64,000 nucleotides of DNA from the NCBI GenBank assembly GCA_035544955.1, contig DASZZN010000009.1:1-64000 (forward strand). Direction: 5' to 3'. Positions within the stretch are counted from its first letter, which is position 1, and every line of letters starts with the position of its first letter. Position numbers and translations under genes: made by a program. The notes beneath the pieces are model-generated. The model had not been told where the DNA came from. It was given only the letters and a program-made list of their open reading frames with translations, and did no database searches. This DNA comes from Candidatus Dormiibacterota bacterium. Lineage in GTDB: Bacteria; Chloroflexota; Dormibacteria; CF-121. Positions 7,297 through 17,655 of the stretch are shown in pieces.

Positions 7297-9306
7297 GTGT
7301 CTCGCGACTTACCGATCGGGAACGGGGCCCTGCTGGTCAACTTCGATCGCAACTACCAGCTGCGCGACATCTATTACCCGCGCGTCGGGCAGGAGAACCA
7401 TACCAGCGGCGAACCGTGCCGCTTCGGGATCTGGGTCGACGGACGGTTCACCTGGCTGGACGACCCGGCCTGGTCGCGCAATATGGTCTACCTTCCGGAC
7501 ACGCTGGTTACGAACGTTACCCTTCGTCATCCGGATCTCGCGATCAGCCTGACCTTCAACGATGCGGTCGACCTCGGCCGCGACATGCTCCTGCGCCGCG
7601 TGAAGGTCTTGAACGAGGGGCCCGAGCGCGAGGTCCGCCTCTTCTTTCATTACGACTGGCACATCTACGGCACCGAGGTCGGCGACACCGTGATGTACTA
7701 CCCCGCGGTCAAAGGGTTGGTCGCCTACAAGGGCCAGCGCTGCTTCGCCGCCTGCGGTCAGGTTGGTGATCGCATCGGGCTGGACGGGTACGCCTGTGGC
7801 AAGAAAGACGTCGGGGGTGCGCAGGGGACCTGGCGGGACGCCGAGGATGGCGAGCTCAGCAACAACCCGATCGAGCAGGGGTCGGTTGACATGACGATCG
7901 CGCTCAAAGTCGGCCGCATCGCCCAGGCAGAGACCGCCACCGCCTACCACTGGCTGATCGCCGCGCGCAACCTTGCCGAGCTGCAGACGGTCGCCGACGT
8001 CATCACGCTGCGTGGACCGGAGGCGTTTCTCGAGCGTACGCGCTCCTACTGGATGGCCTGGGTCAACAAGGAAGAGCGCGAGTTCGGCGATCTCTCGCCG
8101 CAGGTGGCGGACCTCTTTCGCCGCAGCCTGCTGGTGGTGCGCACCCAGATCGACAGTGGTGGGGCCGTGCTCGCCGCCAACGACACCGACATCATCAAGT
8201 TCGCGCGCGACACCTATAGCTATATGTGGCCGCGCGACGCCGCGCTGGCCGTCTACGCGATGGACCAGGCCGGCTATGTCGACGTTCCCCGACGGTTCTT
8301 CGAGCTCTGCGCGAAGATCGTGACCAAGGAGGGGTACTTCCGCCACAAGTACACGCCGGCAGGCGACCCCGGCAGCAGCTGGCACCCATGGGTCGATGCC
8401 ACCGGGAAGCCGCAGTACCCGATCCAGGAGGACGAGACCGGCCTGGTGCTCTTCGCCCTCTGGCAGCACTACGACCACCATCGGGACTTCGAGTTCTTCA
8501 AGGCCTATTACCGCCCTCTGATCATCCTGGTCGGGGATTTTCTGGCGAGCTACATCGACCCGCTCACCGGGTTGCCGCAGCCGAGCTATGACCTTTGGGA
8601 GGAACGGCGCGGCGTCATGAGCTTCACCGTGGCCACTGTCTGGGCCGGGCTTCAAGCCGCCGCCAACTTCGCCGCGCTCTACGGGGAGATGACGCTGGCC
8701 GCCCGCTACCGGGGCGTGGCCGACGGGATCAAGCAGGGAACCCTGCGCTTCCTCTTCGACCCGGAGCTGAACCGCTTCATCCGCCGGATCTACGTTCGAG
8801 CGGATGGCACGACGGCGCGCGACCTGACGATCGACTCCAGCGTCTACGGGCTCTGGTACTTCGGCATGTTCACGGCCGACGATCCGCAGATCGTGAGCAC
8901 GATGAAGGCGGTCTACGAGCGGCTCTGGTGCAAGACCGAGGTCGGCGGCATCGCCCGCTACGAGAACGATTGGTACTACCAGGTGAGCCAGGACATCGGG
9001 AACGTCCCCGGCAACCCGTGGTTCATCTGCACCATGTGGTACGGACAGTGGCTGGTCAGCCAGGCCCGGTCGCTCGACGACCTCAAGAAGGCCCGTGACA
9101 TCCTCGACTGGGTGGCGGCCGCCGCCTTGCCCAGTGGGGTGCTATCGGAGCAGTTGGACCCCTATAGCAAGGCGCAGCTCTCAGTCTCGCCGCTGACCTG
9201 GAGCCACGCCACGGTCGTCTCGCTCGTTCACGAGTACGTGCGTAAGCTGAGGGGCCTGACAGGGAGTCCGGCTCCGGTGCCGCGCCTCACCGACGAGCGA
9301 GCCTAG
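7297..9306 (+). CDS. Glycoside hydrolase family 15 (glucoamylase/trehalase-like)
   Basis: 669-residue GH15 enzyme with the two-domain architecture of bacterial glucoamylases and actinobacterial trehalases. An N-terminal beta-sandwich starts IGNGALLVNFD and a C-terminal (alpha/alpha)6 barrel carries YSYMWPRDAALAV near 309-321 (first catalytic Glu region) and PSGVLSEQLDPYS near 612 (catalytic base region). No signal peptide, so it acts in the cytoplasm, probably on trehalose or short alpha-glucans; sequence alone does not settle the substrate. It stands alone, divergent from the YjbQ gene and upstream of the respiratory operon. Confidence 0.9.
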   Translation: MSRDLPIGNGALLVNFDRNYQLRDIYYPRVGQENHTSGEPCRFGIWVDGRFTWLDDPAWSRNMVYLPDTLVTNVTLRHPDLAISLTFNDAVDLGRDMLLRRVKVLNEGPEREVRLFFHYDWHIYGTEVGDTVMYYPAVKGLVAYKGQRCFAACGQVGDRIGLDGYACGKKDVGGAQGTWRDAEDGELSNNPIEQGSVDMTIALKVGRIAQAETATAYHWLIAARNLAELQTVADVITLRGPEAFLERTRSYWMAWVNKEEREFGDLSPQVADLFRRSLLVVRTQIDSGGAVLAANDTDIIKFARDTYSYMWPRDAALAVYAMDQAGYVDVPRRFFELCAKIVTKEGYFRHKYTPAGDPGSSWHPWVDATGKPQYPIQEDETGLVLFALWQHYDHHRDFEFFKAYYRPLIILVGDFLASYIDPLTGLPQPSYDLWEERRGVMSFTVATVWAGLQAAANFAALYGEMTLAARYRGVADGIKQGTLRFLFDPELNRFIRRIYVRADGTTARDLTIDSSVYGLWYFGMFTADDPQIVSTMKAVYERLWCKTEVGGIARYENDWYYQVSQDIGNVPGNPWFICTMWYGQWLVSQARSLDDLKKARDILDWVAAAALPSGVLSEQLDPYSKAQLSVSPLTWSHATVVSLVHEYVRKLRGLTGSPAPVPRLTDERA

Positions 9307-9342
9307 GGCCGAGACCCGATGTTTCAGTTCGCCTCGCTTTGT

Positions 9343-9348
9343 TATTCT
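9343..9348 (+). promoter_or_regulatory. -10 box at the head of the respiratory operon
   Basis: TATTCT followed by exactly seven bases and then a GTG start. This is the most likely promoter for the operon that runs to about 18.8 kb. No -35 consensus is evident. Confidence 0.45.
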
Positions 9349-9355
9349 CGACTCC

Positions 9356-9490
9356 GTGCACGGCGTGCTGGCGGCGATCAAGGCTGACTTCGGCTGCCTG
9401 CTCGTCGCCGCGCTCTTCATCATCATCATGGCGTCGGCGATCATCTTCGCGACGATCTTGACGCCACCAGCCCACAACCCGTTCGTGTGA
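9356..9490 (+). CDS. 44-residue single-span membrane microprotein
   Basis: GTG-initiated frame encoding one strongly hydrophobic helix (LLVAALFIIIMASAIIFATI) with a short charged N-terminus and the tail TPPAHNPFV. Its TGA overlaps the ATG of the Rieske gene (TGATG), so the two are translationally coupled. Position at the head of the bc-complex genes suggests a small accessory subunit or assembly factor of the quinol oxidase. I do not recognise a family. The start is supported by a -10 box seven bases upstream. Confidence 0.6.
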   Translation: MHGVLAAIKADFGCLLVAALFIIIMASAIIFATILTPPAHNPFV

Positions 9491-10062
9491 TGGCCTCCTC
9501 CTTCAAGCGCCTCATCGAGGACAGCCGCGAGATGTCACGGCGAAGCTTCCTGGCGATCGCCGGCTGGGTCGGCTTTACCGGCGCCTCGGCGATCGCCCTC
9601 TACCAGAGCCTCAAGTTCGTGTACCCGAACGCCACCTACGAGGACCCGCCGGCGTTTAAGGCGGACCCGCCCACCACGTATGCGGTCGGGTCGACGACGG
9701 TCCTCATCGACAAACGGGTCGTCATCAACCACGATCCGGACGGCTTCTATGCGATCAGCCTGATCTGCACCCACCTGGGTTGCACGCCCCGTTACTTTGA
9801 CGACGTCACCAGCGACCTGGTCGCCGCCGGCACCTCGATCTCCAAGGACCCCGACACGGGCCAGCAGGCGACGAAAGCCAACCCGGCCCTGAAGGGTTTC
9901 AAGTGTCCCTGCCACGGTAGCCGATACTTCCGAGACGCCATCAATTTCTTTGGGCCGGCGCCCCGGCCGATGGACCGTGTCCACCTCGAGGTGGCCCCGG
10001 ATGGGAAACTGTTGATCGACCGCTCTGTCATTGTGGATCGCAGGTTCCGCCTGAAAGTCTGA
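9490..10062 (+). CDS. qcrA: Rieske iron-sulfur protein of a menaquinol:cytochrome c reductase
   Basis: 190-residue Rieske subunit carrying the 2Fe-2S centre of the bc complex. A Tat-like SRRSFLAIAGWVG segment precedes a single membrane helix near residues 15-40. Cluster ligands are CTHLGC (near 93) and CPCHGSRY (near 140). Forty residues separate the two ligand loops, about twice the usual spacing. The ATG at 9490 overlaps the preceding microprotein stop; a GTG one codon earlier is the alternative. Cytochrome b follows 20 bases later behind GGGGAGG. Confidence 0.92.
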   Translation: MASSFKRLIEDSREMSRRSFLAIAGWVGFTGASAIALYQSLKFVYPNATYEDPPAFKADPPTTYAVGSTTVLIDKRVVINHDPDGFYAISLICTHLGCTPRYFDDVTSDLVAAGTSISKDPDTGQQATKANPALKGFKCPCHGSRYFRDAINFFGPAPRPMDRVHLEVAPDGKLLIDRSVIVDRRFRLKV

Positions 10063-10082
10063 TCAGCTAACGGGGAGGATTC

Positions 10083-10814
10083 ATGACCGTAATCCGTGCG
10101 GCGCTGGACGAGATGTTCTCTGTCATCGGCCAGATGGTTGGCTCCGTCTTCCGCCACGGTCTTCCACTCACCGACAAGATCGCCGCCCGCACGGCCCTCA
10201 CCAACTTCTTCCTCCACATCCACCCGGTCCGCGTGCGGCGCTCCTGGATCCGGATGTCGTACACGCTGTGCCTTGGCGGGCTGTCCTTCTTCCTCTTCAT
10301 CGTGTTGACCGTCACCGGGCTCTTCCTGATGTTCTATTACGTACCCTCTACCCACCAGTCCTACCAGGACATGCGCGACCTGCAGTTCGTCGTCACCTTC
10401 GGTGGGGTCATCCGCAACATGCACCGCTGGGCGGCGCACGCGATGGTGATCACGGTCTGGCTCCACATGGCGCGCGTGTTCCTGACCGGCGCCTACAAGA
10501 AGCCGCGCGAGTTCAACTGGGGCGTCGGCACGCTCCTCCTGCTGATCACGCTGCTGCTGAGCTTCACCGGTTACCTGCTGCCCTGGGACCAGCTGTCCAT
10601 CTGGGCGGTCACAGTCGGTACAAACATGGCGAAGTACGCGCCCATCGCCGGTCCCTACACCCGCTACCTGCTGATCGGCGGGCGTGTGGTCGGGGACAAT
10701 GCCCTGCTGCGCTTCTACGTGCTGCACGTCGTGGGCTTGCCGCTGGCGGCGTTCCTGTTGATGGTCGTCCACTTCTGGCGAGTCCGAAAAGATGGCTTCA
10801 GCGGGGGGCTCTAG
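10083..10814 (+). CDS. qcrB: Cytochrome b N-terminal (b6-type) subunit
   Basis: 243-residue, four-helix cytochrome b6-like protein that binds the two b hemes and the quinol sites of the bc complex. Heme-ligand histidines are visible in [15 protein letters not shown] (helix II, near 112-126) and in [17 protein letters not shown] (helix IV, near 214-230). The amphipathic N-terminus and the [18 protein letters not shown] lead-in fit the family. The split b6/subunit IV arrangement resembles Firmicutes, cyanobacterial and Chloroflexota complexes rather than a full-length proteobacterial cytochrome b. Confidence 0.92.
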   Translation: MTVIRAALDEMFSVIGQMVGSVFRHGLPLTDKIAARTALTNFFLHIHPVRVRRSWIRMSYTLCLGGLSFFLFIVLTVTGLFLMFYYVPSTHQSYQDMRDLQFVVTFGGVIRNMHRWAAHAMVITVWLHMARVFLTGAYKKPREFNWGVGTLLLLITLLLSFTGYLLPWDQLSIWAVTVGTNMAKYAPIAGPYTRYLLIGGRVVGDNALLRFYVLHVVGLPLAAFLLMVVHFWRVRKDGFSGGL

Positions 10815-10820
10815 CTAACT

Positions 10821-11363
10821 ATGGCTACTGAGGCGCGCGACCGGATCGCGGCCCGCGAGCGGGTCGAGCAGCGCCGGCGTCAGGCCGAAGCACCATCGAC
10901 CGTCCGGGACGACAGCGAGGACGAGATGGTCGTCTCGTTCCCCGAGTTCGTCTTCAAAGAGTTCATCGCGGCGGTCGCGATGACGGTCTTCCTGATCATC
11001 GTCTCGATCTGGTTGCAGGCTCCTCTCCTGGGCCAGGCCAACCCGGGGATGACCCCGAACCCCTCCAAGGCGCCCTGGTACTTCCTCGGCCTGCAGGAGC
11101 TGCTCTCACGCTTCCCGCCGCTGATGGCCGGCGTCGCCTTTCCGACCTTTGTGATCGTGCTGATGATCCTGGTGCCGTTCCTGGATCGCAACCCAAGCCG
11201 GCGGCCGGCTGAGCGGAAGGTGGCCATCATCCTGTTCGCGCTCTACACCGCGATCGTGGTGGCGCTTGTCATCATCGGCACCTTCTTCCGCGGCCATGAG
11301 TTCGTCTGGGACTGGGGTTGGGTGCTGGGCAACCCGCAGACCTGCGGAGGCAACCCGTGCTAG
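10821..11363 (+). CDS. Cytochrome b subunit IV-like (PetD/QcrC-type) membrane subunit
   Basis: 180-residue, three-helix protein equivalent to the C-terminal half of cytochrome b. PNPSKAPWYFLGLQELL is the diagnostic PEWY-region variant of the quinol-oxidation site. A charged, coiled N-terminal arm of about 35 residues precedes the first helix. Its stop (11361-11363) overlaps the start of the cytochrome c gene, whose GTG lies at 11357, so the two are coupled. Confidence 0.9.
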   Translation: MATEARDRIAARERVEQRRRQAEAPSTVRDDSEDEMVVSFPEFVFKEFIAAVAMTVFLIIVSIWLQAPLLGQANPGMTPNPSKAPWYFLGLQELLSRFPPLMAGVAFPTFVIVLMILVPFLDRNPSRRPAERKVAIILFALYTAIVVALVIIGTFFRGHEFVWDWGWVLGNPQTCGGNPC

Positions 11364-12391
11364 GGCGCGCCTTCCTGGTGGTGAGCGTCGCCTTCCTGCT
11401 GTTGCTCGGCTTCGCCTTCTACCAGGACCTGAGCCGGCCGTGGGCGCCGGTCCAGCAAAAGTACGCGGCGCAGTATGGCCAGGACTTTCCGATCCAGGTG
11501 CAGCAACTCTTCCCCAAGGTCCAGGTCAACGGGCAGTTCATGGTGGAACGGTGCATCACCTGCCATGTGCCCGACATCGCCAAGATCGGTCCGCAGCAGG
11601 CTGCCCAACGGCTCGGTCCCAACCATCCGGCGGTGATCAGCGATGCGGTCTTCGCGAAGTACGGCCAGGAGACGCTGATCTGCCGGCCGGTCACGGCAGC
11701 GGCCAGTCCCTCGGCGAGCCCCTCGGCCGCCGCGTCGCCGTCGGCCTCGCCATCTGCGAAGGCCTCCCCGTCGGCCTCGCCATCTGCGAAGGCCTCCCCG
11801 TCGGCCGCCGCCTCGCCGTCGGCGGCGCCGTCACCGTCGCCCGCCCAATCCGGGACGGTGACGACGGCGGCGAGCTGCCTGGATCCGCGGGCCCAGCCCT
11901 ACTACGTGCTCGACACCAACGGCAAAGTCGTCAACGACCCCGCGACGAACAAGCCTGTGGTGGCGCAGCTCACCGGGTTCATCCCGAATGCCTACAAAGG
12001 GTTGGGGATCGATGAGAGCGGCTGCATCATCTGCCACAACGGCAACCGCCAGGCCACGGACCAGGCGGGCGCGCATCAGAACCTGGTGGCCAACCCCTTT
12101 GGGACCTTCGCCACGGCGCCCCAGCTCTATGAGAACAACTGCGCGCAATGTCACGGGGCTACGGGTGAAGGCGGCAAAGGGCCGCCCCTCAATGACCAGA
12201 ACCGGCTGGGCTTCTTCAACAGCGACTATTACTACCGCTGCATCTACCTCGGCAATACCGGCGAGGAACACAAGGGCACGATCATGCCGGCGTGGGGCGT
12301 CAACAAGCTGCTGCCCCAGCCCATCAACGACAACATCAACCTGCTGGTGCACTGGATCCGGATGTGGCAGCAGTACACGAGCCTGCCATGA
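11357..12391 (+). CDS. Membrane-anchored triheme cytochrome c of the bc complex
   Basis: 344-residue cytochrome c with an uncleaved N-terminal helix (VLGRAFLVVSVAFLLLLGFA). Three heme-binding motifs are present: CITCH near 66, CIICH near 223 and CAQCH near 262, the last followed by a likely axial Met in IMPAWG near 310. An Ala/Ser/Pro linker (about residues 114-170) separates the first motif from the others and contains a perfect 30-bp tandem duplication. I start at GTG 11357 because CGGAGG lies six bases upstream. It would pass electrons from the Rieske protein to the copper sites of the oxidase encoded downstream. Confidence 0.85.
   Translation: MLGRAFLVVSVAFLLLLGFAFYQDLSRPWAPVQQKYAAQYGQDFPIQVQQLFPKVQVNGQFMVERCITCHVPDIAKIGPQQAAQRLGPNHPAVISDAVFAKYGQETLICRPVTAAASPSASPSAAASPSASPSAKASPSASPSAKASPSAAASPSAAPSPSPAQSGTVTTAASCLDPRAQPYYVLDTNGKVVNDPATNKPVVAQLTGFIPNAYKGLGIDESGCIICHNGNRQATDQAGAHQNLVANPFGTFATAPQLYENNCAQCHGATGEGGKGPPLNDQNRLGFFNSDYYYRCIYLGNTGEEHKGTIMPAWGVNKLLPQPINDNINLLVHWIRMWQQYTSLP
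11741..11800 (+). repeat. Perfect 2 x 30 bp tandem repeat in the cytochrome c linker
   Basis: Positions 11741-11770 and 11771-11800 are identical and add ten codons each to the Ala/Ser/Pro/Lys linker. The repeat keeps the frame, so linker length is likely to vary between strains. Confidence 0.95.
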
Positions 12392-12428
12392 ATCACCCCG
12401 TCGAATCTGCGATTCTCCGGGGGGCCCG

Positions 12429-12560
12429 ATGAGACGCCAGCAGCTCAAGAACCTGATCGGGACGGTCATCGCCTTTGCGGTCCTCGTGGGATTCACCGCG
12501 CTCGTGATCGTGGCGGAGAACCTGCTGGACGTGACCAAGGCCCATAAGGCGGGTGGCTGA
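12429..12560 (+). CDS. 43-residue membrane microprotein
   Basis: ATG-initiated frame encoding RRQQLKNLIG, one transmembrane helix and a polar C-terminus (LLDVTKAHKAGG). Its TGA shares a base with the ATG of the next microprotein (TGATG). It sits between cytochrome c and the oxidase genes and is probably a small subunit of the respiratory complex. No family recognised. Confidence 0.55.
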   Translation: MRRQQLKNLIGTVIAFAVLVGFTALVIVAENLLDVTKAHKAGG

Positions 12561-12694
12561 TGGCGCCCGCCCTCGTCGAGCTGATCAATCTCAGTCGTGA
12601 CCCGGGGGCCGGCGATTTCTTCTTCGTGCTCGTCTGGGCCGTCTGCACGCTGCTGCTGGTCGCCTACTACTGCTATCGAATGTTCCAGCGGTAG
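12560..12694 (+). CDS. 44-residue membrane microprotein
   Basis: Starts inside the stop of the preceding microprotein, which implies coupled translation. The product has a polar N-terminus (APALVELINLSRDPGAG) and one aromatic-rich helix ending YYCYRMFQR. Probable small respiratory subunit; function not known. Confidence 0.55.
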   Translation: MAPALVELINLSRDPGAGDFFFVLVWAVCTLLLVAYYCYRMFQR

Positions 12695-12708
12695 CAGGTC
12701 GAGCGCCT

Positions 12709-13107
12709 GTGGTCGAGCTGCATCGTCCCCCGGTCGTGACGGCGTCCCGACGCCGGGCGAGTGTCCGGCTGGCGACCTGGCTCTCGGCGGTGCCAGGCCT
12801 GGGTCAGCTCTACAACCGCCAACCGACGAAGGCACTGATCTTCCTGGTGGGCGTGGTCGGCCTCTTCCTGGTGACGCTGAACATCCCGGGCGCCACCGGC
12901 GAGCTGCTGGCGTTCTGGAAGCCACGCGGCAGCGCGATGGTGCTGCTCTCGCTGCTGGTGGAAATGCTGTCCTTGCTGGTGTTCATCAGCACCTTCCTTC
13001 TGGCATTGACCTTCTGGTACGACGCCATGCACGATGCCCGCCGGACCGCGCAGGAGCGGAACGGCCAGCGGGAACCAGGCGGCCGGTGGTGGCTCTTTCA
13101 CCGATGA
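12709..13107 (+). CDS. Small multi-span membrane protein
   Basis: 132-residue protein with a basic N-terminus, the PGLGQLYNRQPTKALI motif typical of TM2-like/DUF5683-type membrane proteins, and about three helices. GTG start assumed. It lies in the respiratory operon between the microproteins and coxB, and its role there is unknown. Alternative: an unrelated membrane protein carried along in the operon. Confidence 0.65.
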   Translation: MVELHRPPVVTASRRRASVRLATWLSAVPGLGQLYNRQPTKALIFLVGVVGLFLVTLNIPGATGELLAFWKPRGSAMVLLSLLVEMLSLLVFISTFLLALTFWYDAMHDARRTAQERNGQREPGGRWWLFHR

Positions 13108-13132
13108 TCACCGAGCCGGTCGGTACACTGTC

Positions 13133-14074
13133 GTGAGCGTGCCTGCGGTCAATGTCAGTCCGCTGAATTGCGCCGGCCCGAACGCCTGCGACATCGTGAG
13201 CACGTACACCAGCATCTTCTGGATCGCGATGGCGGTGCTCGTCATCGTGGGCGGTCTCCTCGTCTACGCGGCGCTGCGATTCCGCCGCAGGGATGATCGC
13301 GAGCCTGCGCAGGTGCACGGCAACCCGCGACTGGAGATCCTCTGGACCGCAATCCCGGTTCTGATCGTCTCGTTTGTCTTCATTCGGACCACGCTACGGA
13401 TGGATTACGTGCGAAACGGACCGCCGCCGCAGCAGACCATCCAGGTGACGGGCATCCAGTGGGCGTGGTCATTCAAGTACCCGAACGGCAAGACTAGCGT
13501 CACCACGTTGACGATCCCGACCGGCCAGGTCGTGCGGCTGCAGGTCACCAGCAAAGACGTACTTCATTCCTTCTGGGTGCCGCGGCTGGGCGGCCAGATC
13601 TATGCTAAGCCGGGTTTTCAGAACAGCGGCTGGATCGAGGCCAGCCAGCCGGGCCAGTACTTTGGCCAATGCAACGAGCTCTGCGGGCTCAATCACTACT
13701 CCATGCTCCTGGAAGTGGACGCCCTGTCGGACGCGGATTACCAGGCTTTCCTGAGCGGCGCGCCCCCACCGGGCGGTGCCGTCGCACAGAAGGTGAATGG
13801 GGTGCCGGCCACCGATAATGTCGGCGAGACGGACGAGCTGAAATTTGTGCCCGCGGCCCTGACGGCGAAGGTGGGCGACGTCATCAAGTGGAAGAACGGC
13901 GGGACCGCGGTCCACAACGTCGTCTTCGACAACCAGGCGGTGCCGAGCTCGGACCCGATGAACCAGGGCGACACGTTCGAGGTCAAGTTCAGCAAGGCCG
14001 GGACGTACAGCTACGTCTGCAAATTCCACGAGGCAAACAACATGCGGGGCACCATCACGGTGTCCGGAGGATGA
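13133..14074 (+). CDS. coxB: Cytochrome c oxidase subunit II with a C-terminal cupredoxin domain
   Basis: 313-residue CoxB. Two N-terminal helices (near 22-45 and 68-88) are followed by the CuA domain with HSFWVP, then GQCNELCGLNHYSM near 178-191, giving the two Cys, His and Met copper ligands. After a short linker (from about 220) comes an additional type-1 copper cupredoxin domain with VHNVVF, YVCKFHE and a downstream Met. Most fused CoxB proteins carry a cytochrome c domain here, so the cupredoxin probably serves as the electron entry site. The start is taken as GTG 13133; upstream in-frame codons overlap the previous gene. Confidence 0.9.
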   Translation: MSVPAVNVSPLNCAGPNACDIVSTYTSIFWIAMAVLVIVGGLLVYAALRFRRRDDREPAQVHGNPRLEILWTAIPVLIVSFVFIRTTLRMDYVRNGPPPQQTIQVTGIQWAWSFKYPNGKTSVTTLTIPTGQVVRLQVTSKDVLHSFWVPRLGGQIYAKPGFQNSGWIEASQPGQYFGQCNELCGLNHYSMLLEVDALSDADYQAFLSGAPPPGGAVAQKVNGVPATDNVGETDELKFVPAALTAKVGDVIKWKNGGTAVHNVVFDNQAVPSSDPMNQGDTFEVKFSKAGTYSYVCKFHEANNMRGTITVSGG

Positions 14075-14083
14075 AGGAGGCAT

Positions 14084-15721
<1,638 letters not shown>

Positions 15722-15728
15722 CCGCGGG

Positions 15729-17519
15729 ATGAAGGCCTTCCGGGCGCTGAGCGTCGCGACCGCGCTCGTAACCTACGCCCTCGTCGTGCTCGGCGGCGTC
15801 GTTCGCGTTTCCGGATCCGGACTCGGCTGTCCGGACTGGCCGCTCTGCCACGGCCGTCTGCTGCCGCCACTCGATGTGCACGCCATCATCGAGTACTCAC
15901 ACCGGACCACCGCCTCGCTGACGAGCACGCTGGTCGTGCTCACAGCGGTCGTCGCCTGGATCGCGTGGCGCCGGCGCCGCGACATCGTGATTCCGGCGAC
16001 GGTCGCCCTGGTCCTGCTGGTGGTGCAGGTGGTGCTGGGCGCGATCACGGTGCGGCTCGAACTGCCCCCAATGATCGTGCTGGCTCATCTCGCGACCGCG
16101 ATGGCGCTGCTGGCGGCGGTCTGCGTTACGGCGGTCGCGGCGATCATTCCCCGCCCTGCCACGCCGGCCGATCGGGGCCCGGTTAGGCTGGCGCGCGCCG
16201 CCGCCGGCGGCACCTACCTTCTGATCCTCAGCGGCTCACTGGTGGTGGGCAGCGGCGCGAGCGGCAGCTGCAGTGCCTGGCCGCTCTGCGGCGGCGGCTT
16301 CAGCCTTGCCTTCGACGGGTACCCGGCGATTCAACTGCTGCATCGAGGCCTGGCCACCGCGGTCGGGCTGCTGATCATGGTCAGCTTGCTGGCCCTGCTG
16401 AACCGCTACCGGGACCAGCGCGCCGTCCGAGCCACGGTTGCGCTGACCCTGGCGGCGCTCGCCTTCCAGGTTGCGGTCGGCGCCGCGGTCGTCACCCTGC
16501 ACCTGCCGGCAGCGCTGCGAGGTCTCCACCTGGCGCTCGCCAGCGCGGTCTGGGCCGGCACCGTCGTGCTCGCCGTCATTGCGGACCGTCTGCCGGCCGC
16601 CGGTGGATCCGTTGCCGTCACTGATTCGGCCAACCGGCCGCCCCGGCCCGCGCGAGAGGCCGTGCTCGACTATGTCAGCCTGGCCAAGCCGCGGATCATC
16701 CCGCTGTTGCTGATCACCGCGCTGGGCGGAATGATGATGGCCGAGCGCGGTTGGCCGTCGACCGGCCTGGTCGTGCTGACCCTGGCCGGCGGGGCGCTGG
16801 CCGCTGCCGGCGCCGGCGCCATCAATTGCTGGATCGACCGCGACCTCGATGGCGCCATGCTTCGCACCCGCCGCCGCCCGCTGCCCGACGGACGGATCGC
16901 GCCCAGCCACGCGCTGCTGTTTGGCATCGCGCTCGGCCTGGCCGCATTCATCCTGCTGGCGTTCTGGGTCAACGTGCTGGCCGCCACGCTGGCGATCAGC
17001 GGCCTGCTCTTCTACGTCTTCGTCTACACGCTCTGGCTCAAGCGCTGGACGGTGCAAAACATCGTGATCGGCGGCGCTGCCGGCGCCGTGCCGCCGGTGG
17101 TGGGGTGGGCCGCCGTCACGCACCGGGTCGACCTGACGGCCATCTATCTCTTCGCCGTCATCTTCCTCTGGACGCCACCACATTTCTGGGCACTGGCCCT
17201 CCGGCTGAAGGGAGATTACGCGCGAGCGCAGGTCCCCATGCTGCCGGTCGTGCGCGGCGAGGCCGCCGCCCGCCGGCAGATCCTGGTGTACACCGTGATC
17301 CTCGTGGGTGTCACGCTCGCCGTCGTGATGACCGGCGCGCTGGGGTTGCTCTATCTCGGCGGGGCCGTCGTTCTGGGCGGCGCCTTCATCGCGCTCGCGC
17401 TCGTCAACCTGCGCTCCCACCGGCAACGCTGGTCACGACTGCTCTTTGATTACTCGATCGCGTATCTCGGGTTGCTCTTCGCCGTGATGGTGGCCGATCG
17501 GATGGTCGGGAGGCTATAG
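15729..17519 (+). CDS. Fused heme A synthase and heme O synthase (CtaA-CtaB)
   Basis: 596-residue fusion of two consecutive enzymes of heme A maturation. Residues 1-310 are CtaA/COX15-like with GCPDWPLCHG, EYSHRTTAS, LAHLATAMALL, CSAWPLCGGG, LLHRGLATA and LRGLHLALA, giving the paired cysteines and heme-ligand histidines of both halves. From SLAKPRIIP (near 315) it is CtaB/COX10 protoheme farnesyltransferase with CWIDRDLDGAMLRTRRRPLP and TPPHFWALAL. The ATG lies eight bases after the ctaD stop. The order CtaA then CtaB is the reverse of the reaction order. Similar fusions are known in Thermus. Confidence 0.92.
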   Translation: MKAFRALSVATALVTYALVVLGGVVRVSGSGLGCPDWPLCHGRLLPPLDVHAIIEYSHRTTASLTSTLVVLTAVVAWIAWRRRRDIVIPATVALVLLVVQVVLGAITVRLELPPMIVLAHLATAMALLAAVCVTAVAAIIPRPATPADRGPVRLARAAAGGTYLLILSGSLVVGSGASGSCSAWPLCGGGFSLAFDGYPAIQLLHRGLATAVGLLIMVSLLALLNRYRDQRAVRATVALTLAALAFQVAVGAAVVTLHLPAALRGLHLALASAVWAGTVVLAVIADRLPAAGGSVAVTDSANRPPRPAREAVLDYVSLAKPRIIPLLLITALGGMMMAERGWPSTGLVVLTLAGGALAAAGAGAINCWIDRDLDGAMLRTRRRPLPDGRIAPSHALLFGIALGLAAFILLAFWVNVLAATLAISGLLFYVFVYTLWLKRWTVQNIVIGGAAGAVPPVVGWAAVTHRVDLTAIYLFAVIFLWTPPHFWALALRLKGDYARAQVPMLPVVRGEAAARRQILVYTVILVGVTLAVVMTGALGLLYLGGAVVLGGAFIALALVNLRSHRQRWSRLLFDYSIAYLGLLFAVMVADRMVGRL

Positions 17520-17535
17520 TTTCCGGTGGTCGTTG

Positions 17536-17655
17536 ATGCATAGAGAAGAAGCGCGCAAGAATGTTCGTCTCGGGGTGCTGCTGTTCGTGACGGCCCTGAT
17601 CATGTTCGGCCTGGCCTTCGCCTGGGCGCTGATCTACAACAACTTCGGCGCATGA
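17536..17655 (+). CDS. 39-residue membrane microprotein of the oxidase operon
   Basis: Encodes HREEARKNVRLGVLLFVTAL and a continuing hydrophobic stretch ending WALIYNNFGA: one helix behind a charged N-terminus. Its TGA overlaps the ATG of the next gene (ATGA). The size and topology resemble small oxidase subunits of the 2A/IV type, but no specific family can be assigned by eye. Confidence 0.6.
   Translation: MHREEARKNVRLGVLLFVTALIMFGLAFAWALIYNNFGA

Noticed and set aside
7309-8655. 448-codon frame antisense to the GH15 gene
   Set aside because: No recognisable domain; mirrors the GH15 codon pattern.
16236-17426. 396-codon frame antisense to ctaA-ctaB
   Set aside because: Low-complexity Gln/Gly/Arg/Asp composition typical of antisense frames in G+C-rich membrane-protein genes.
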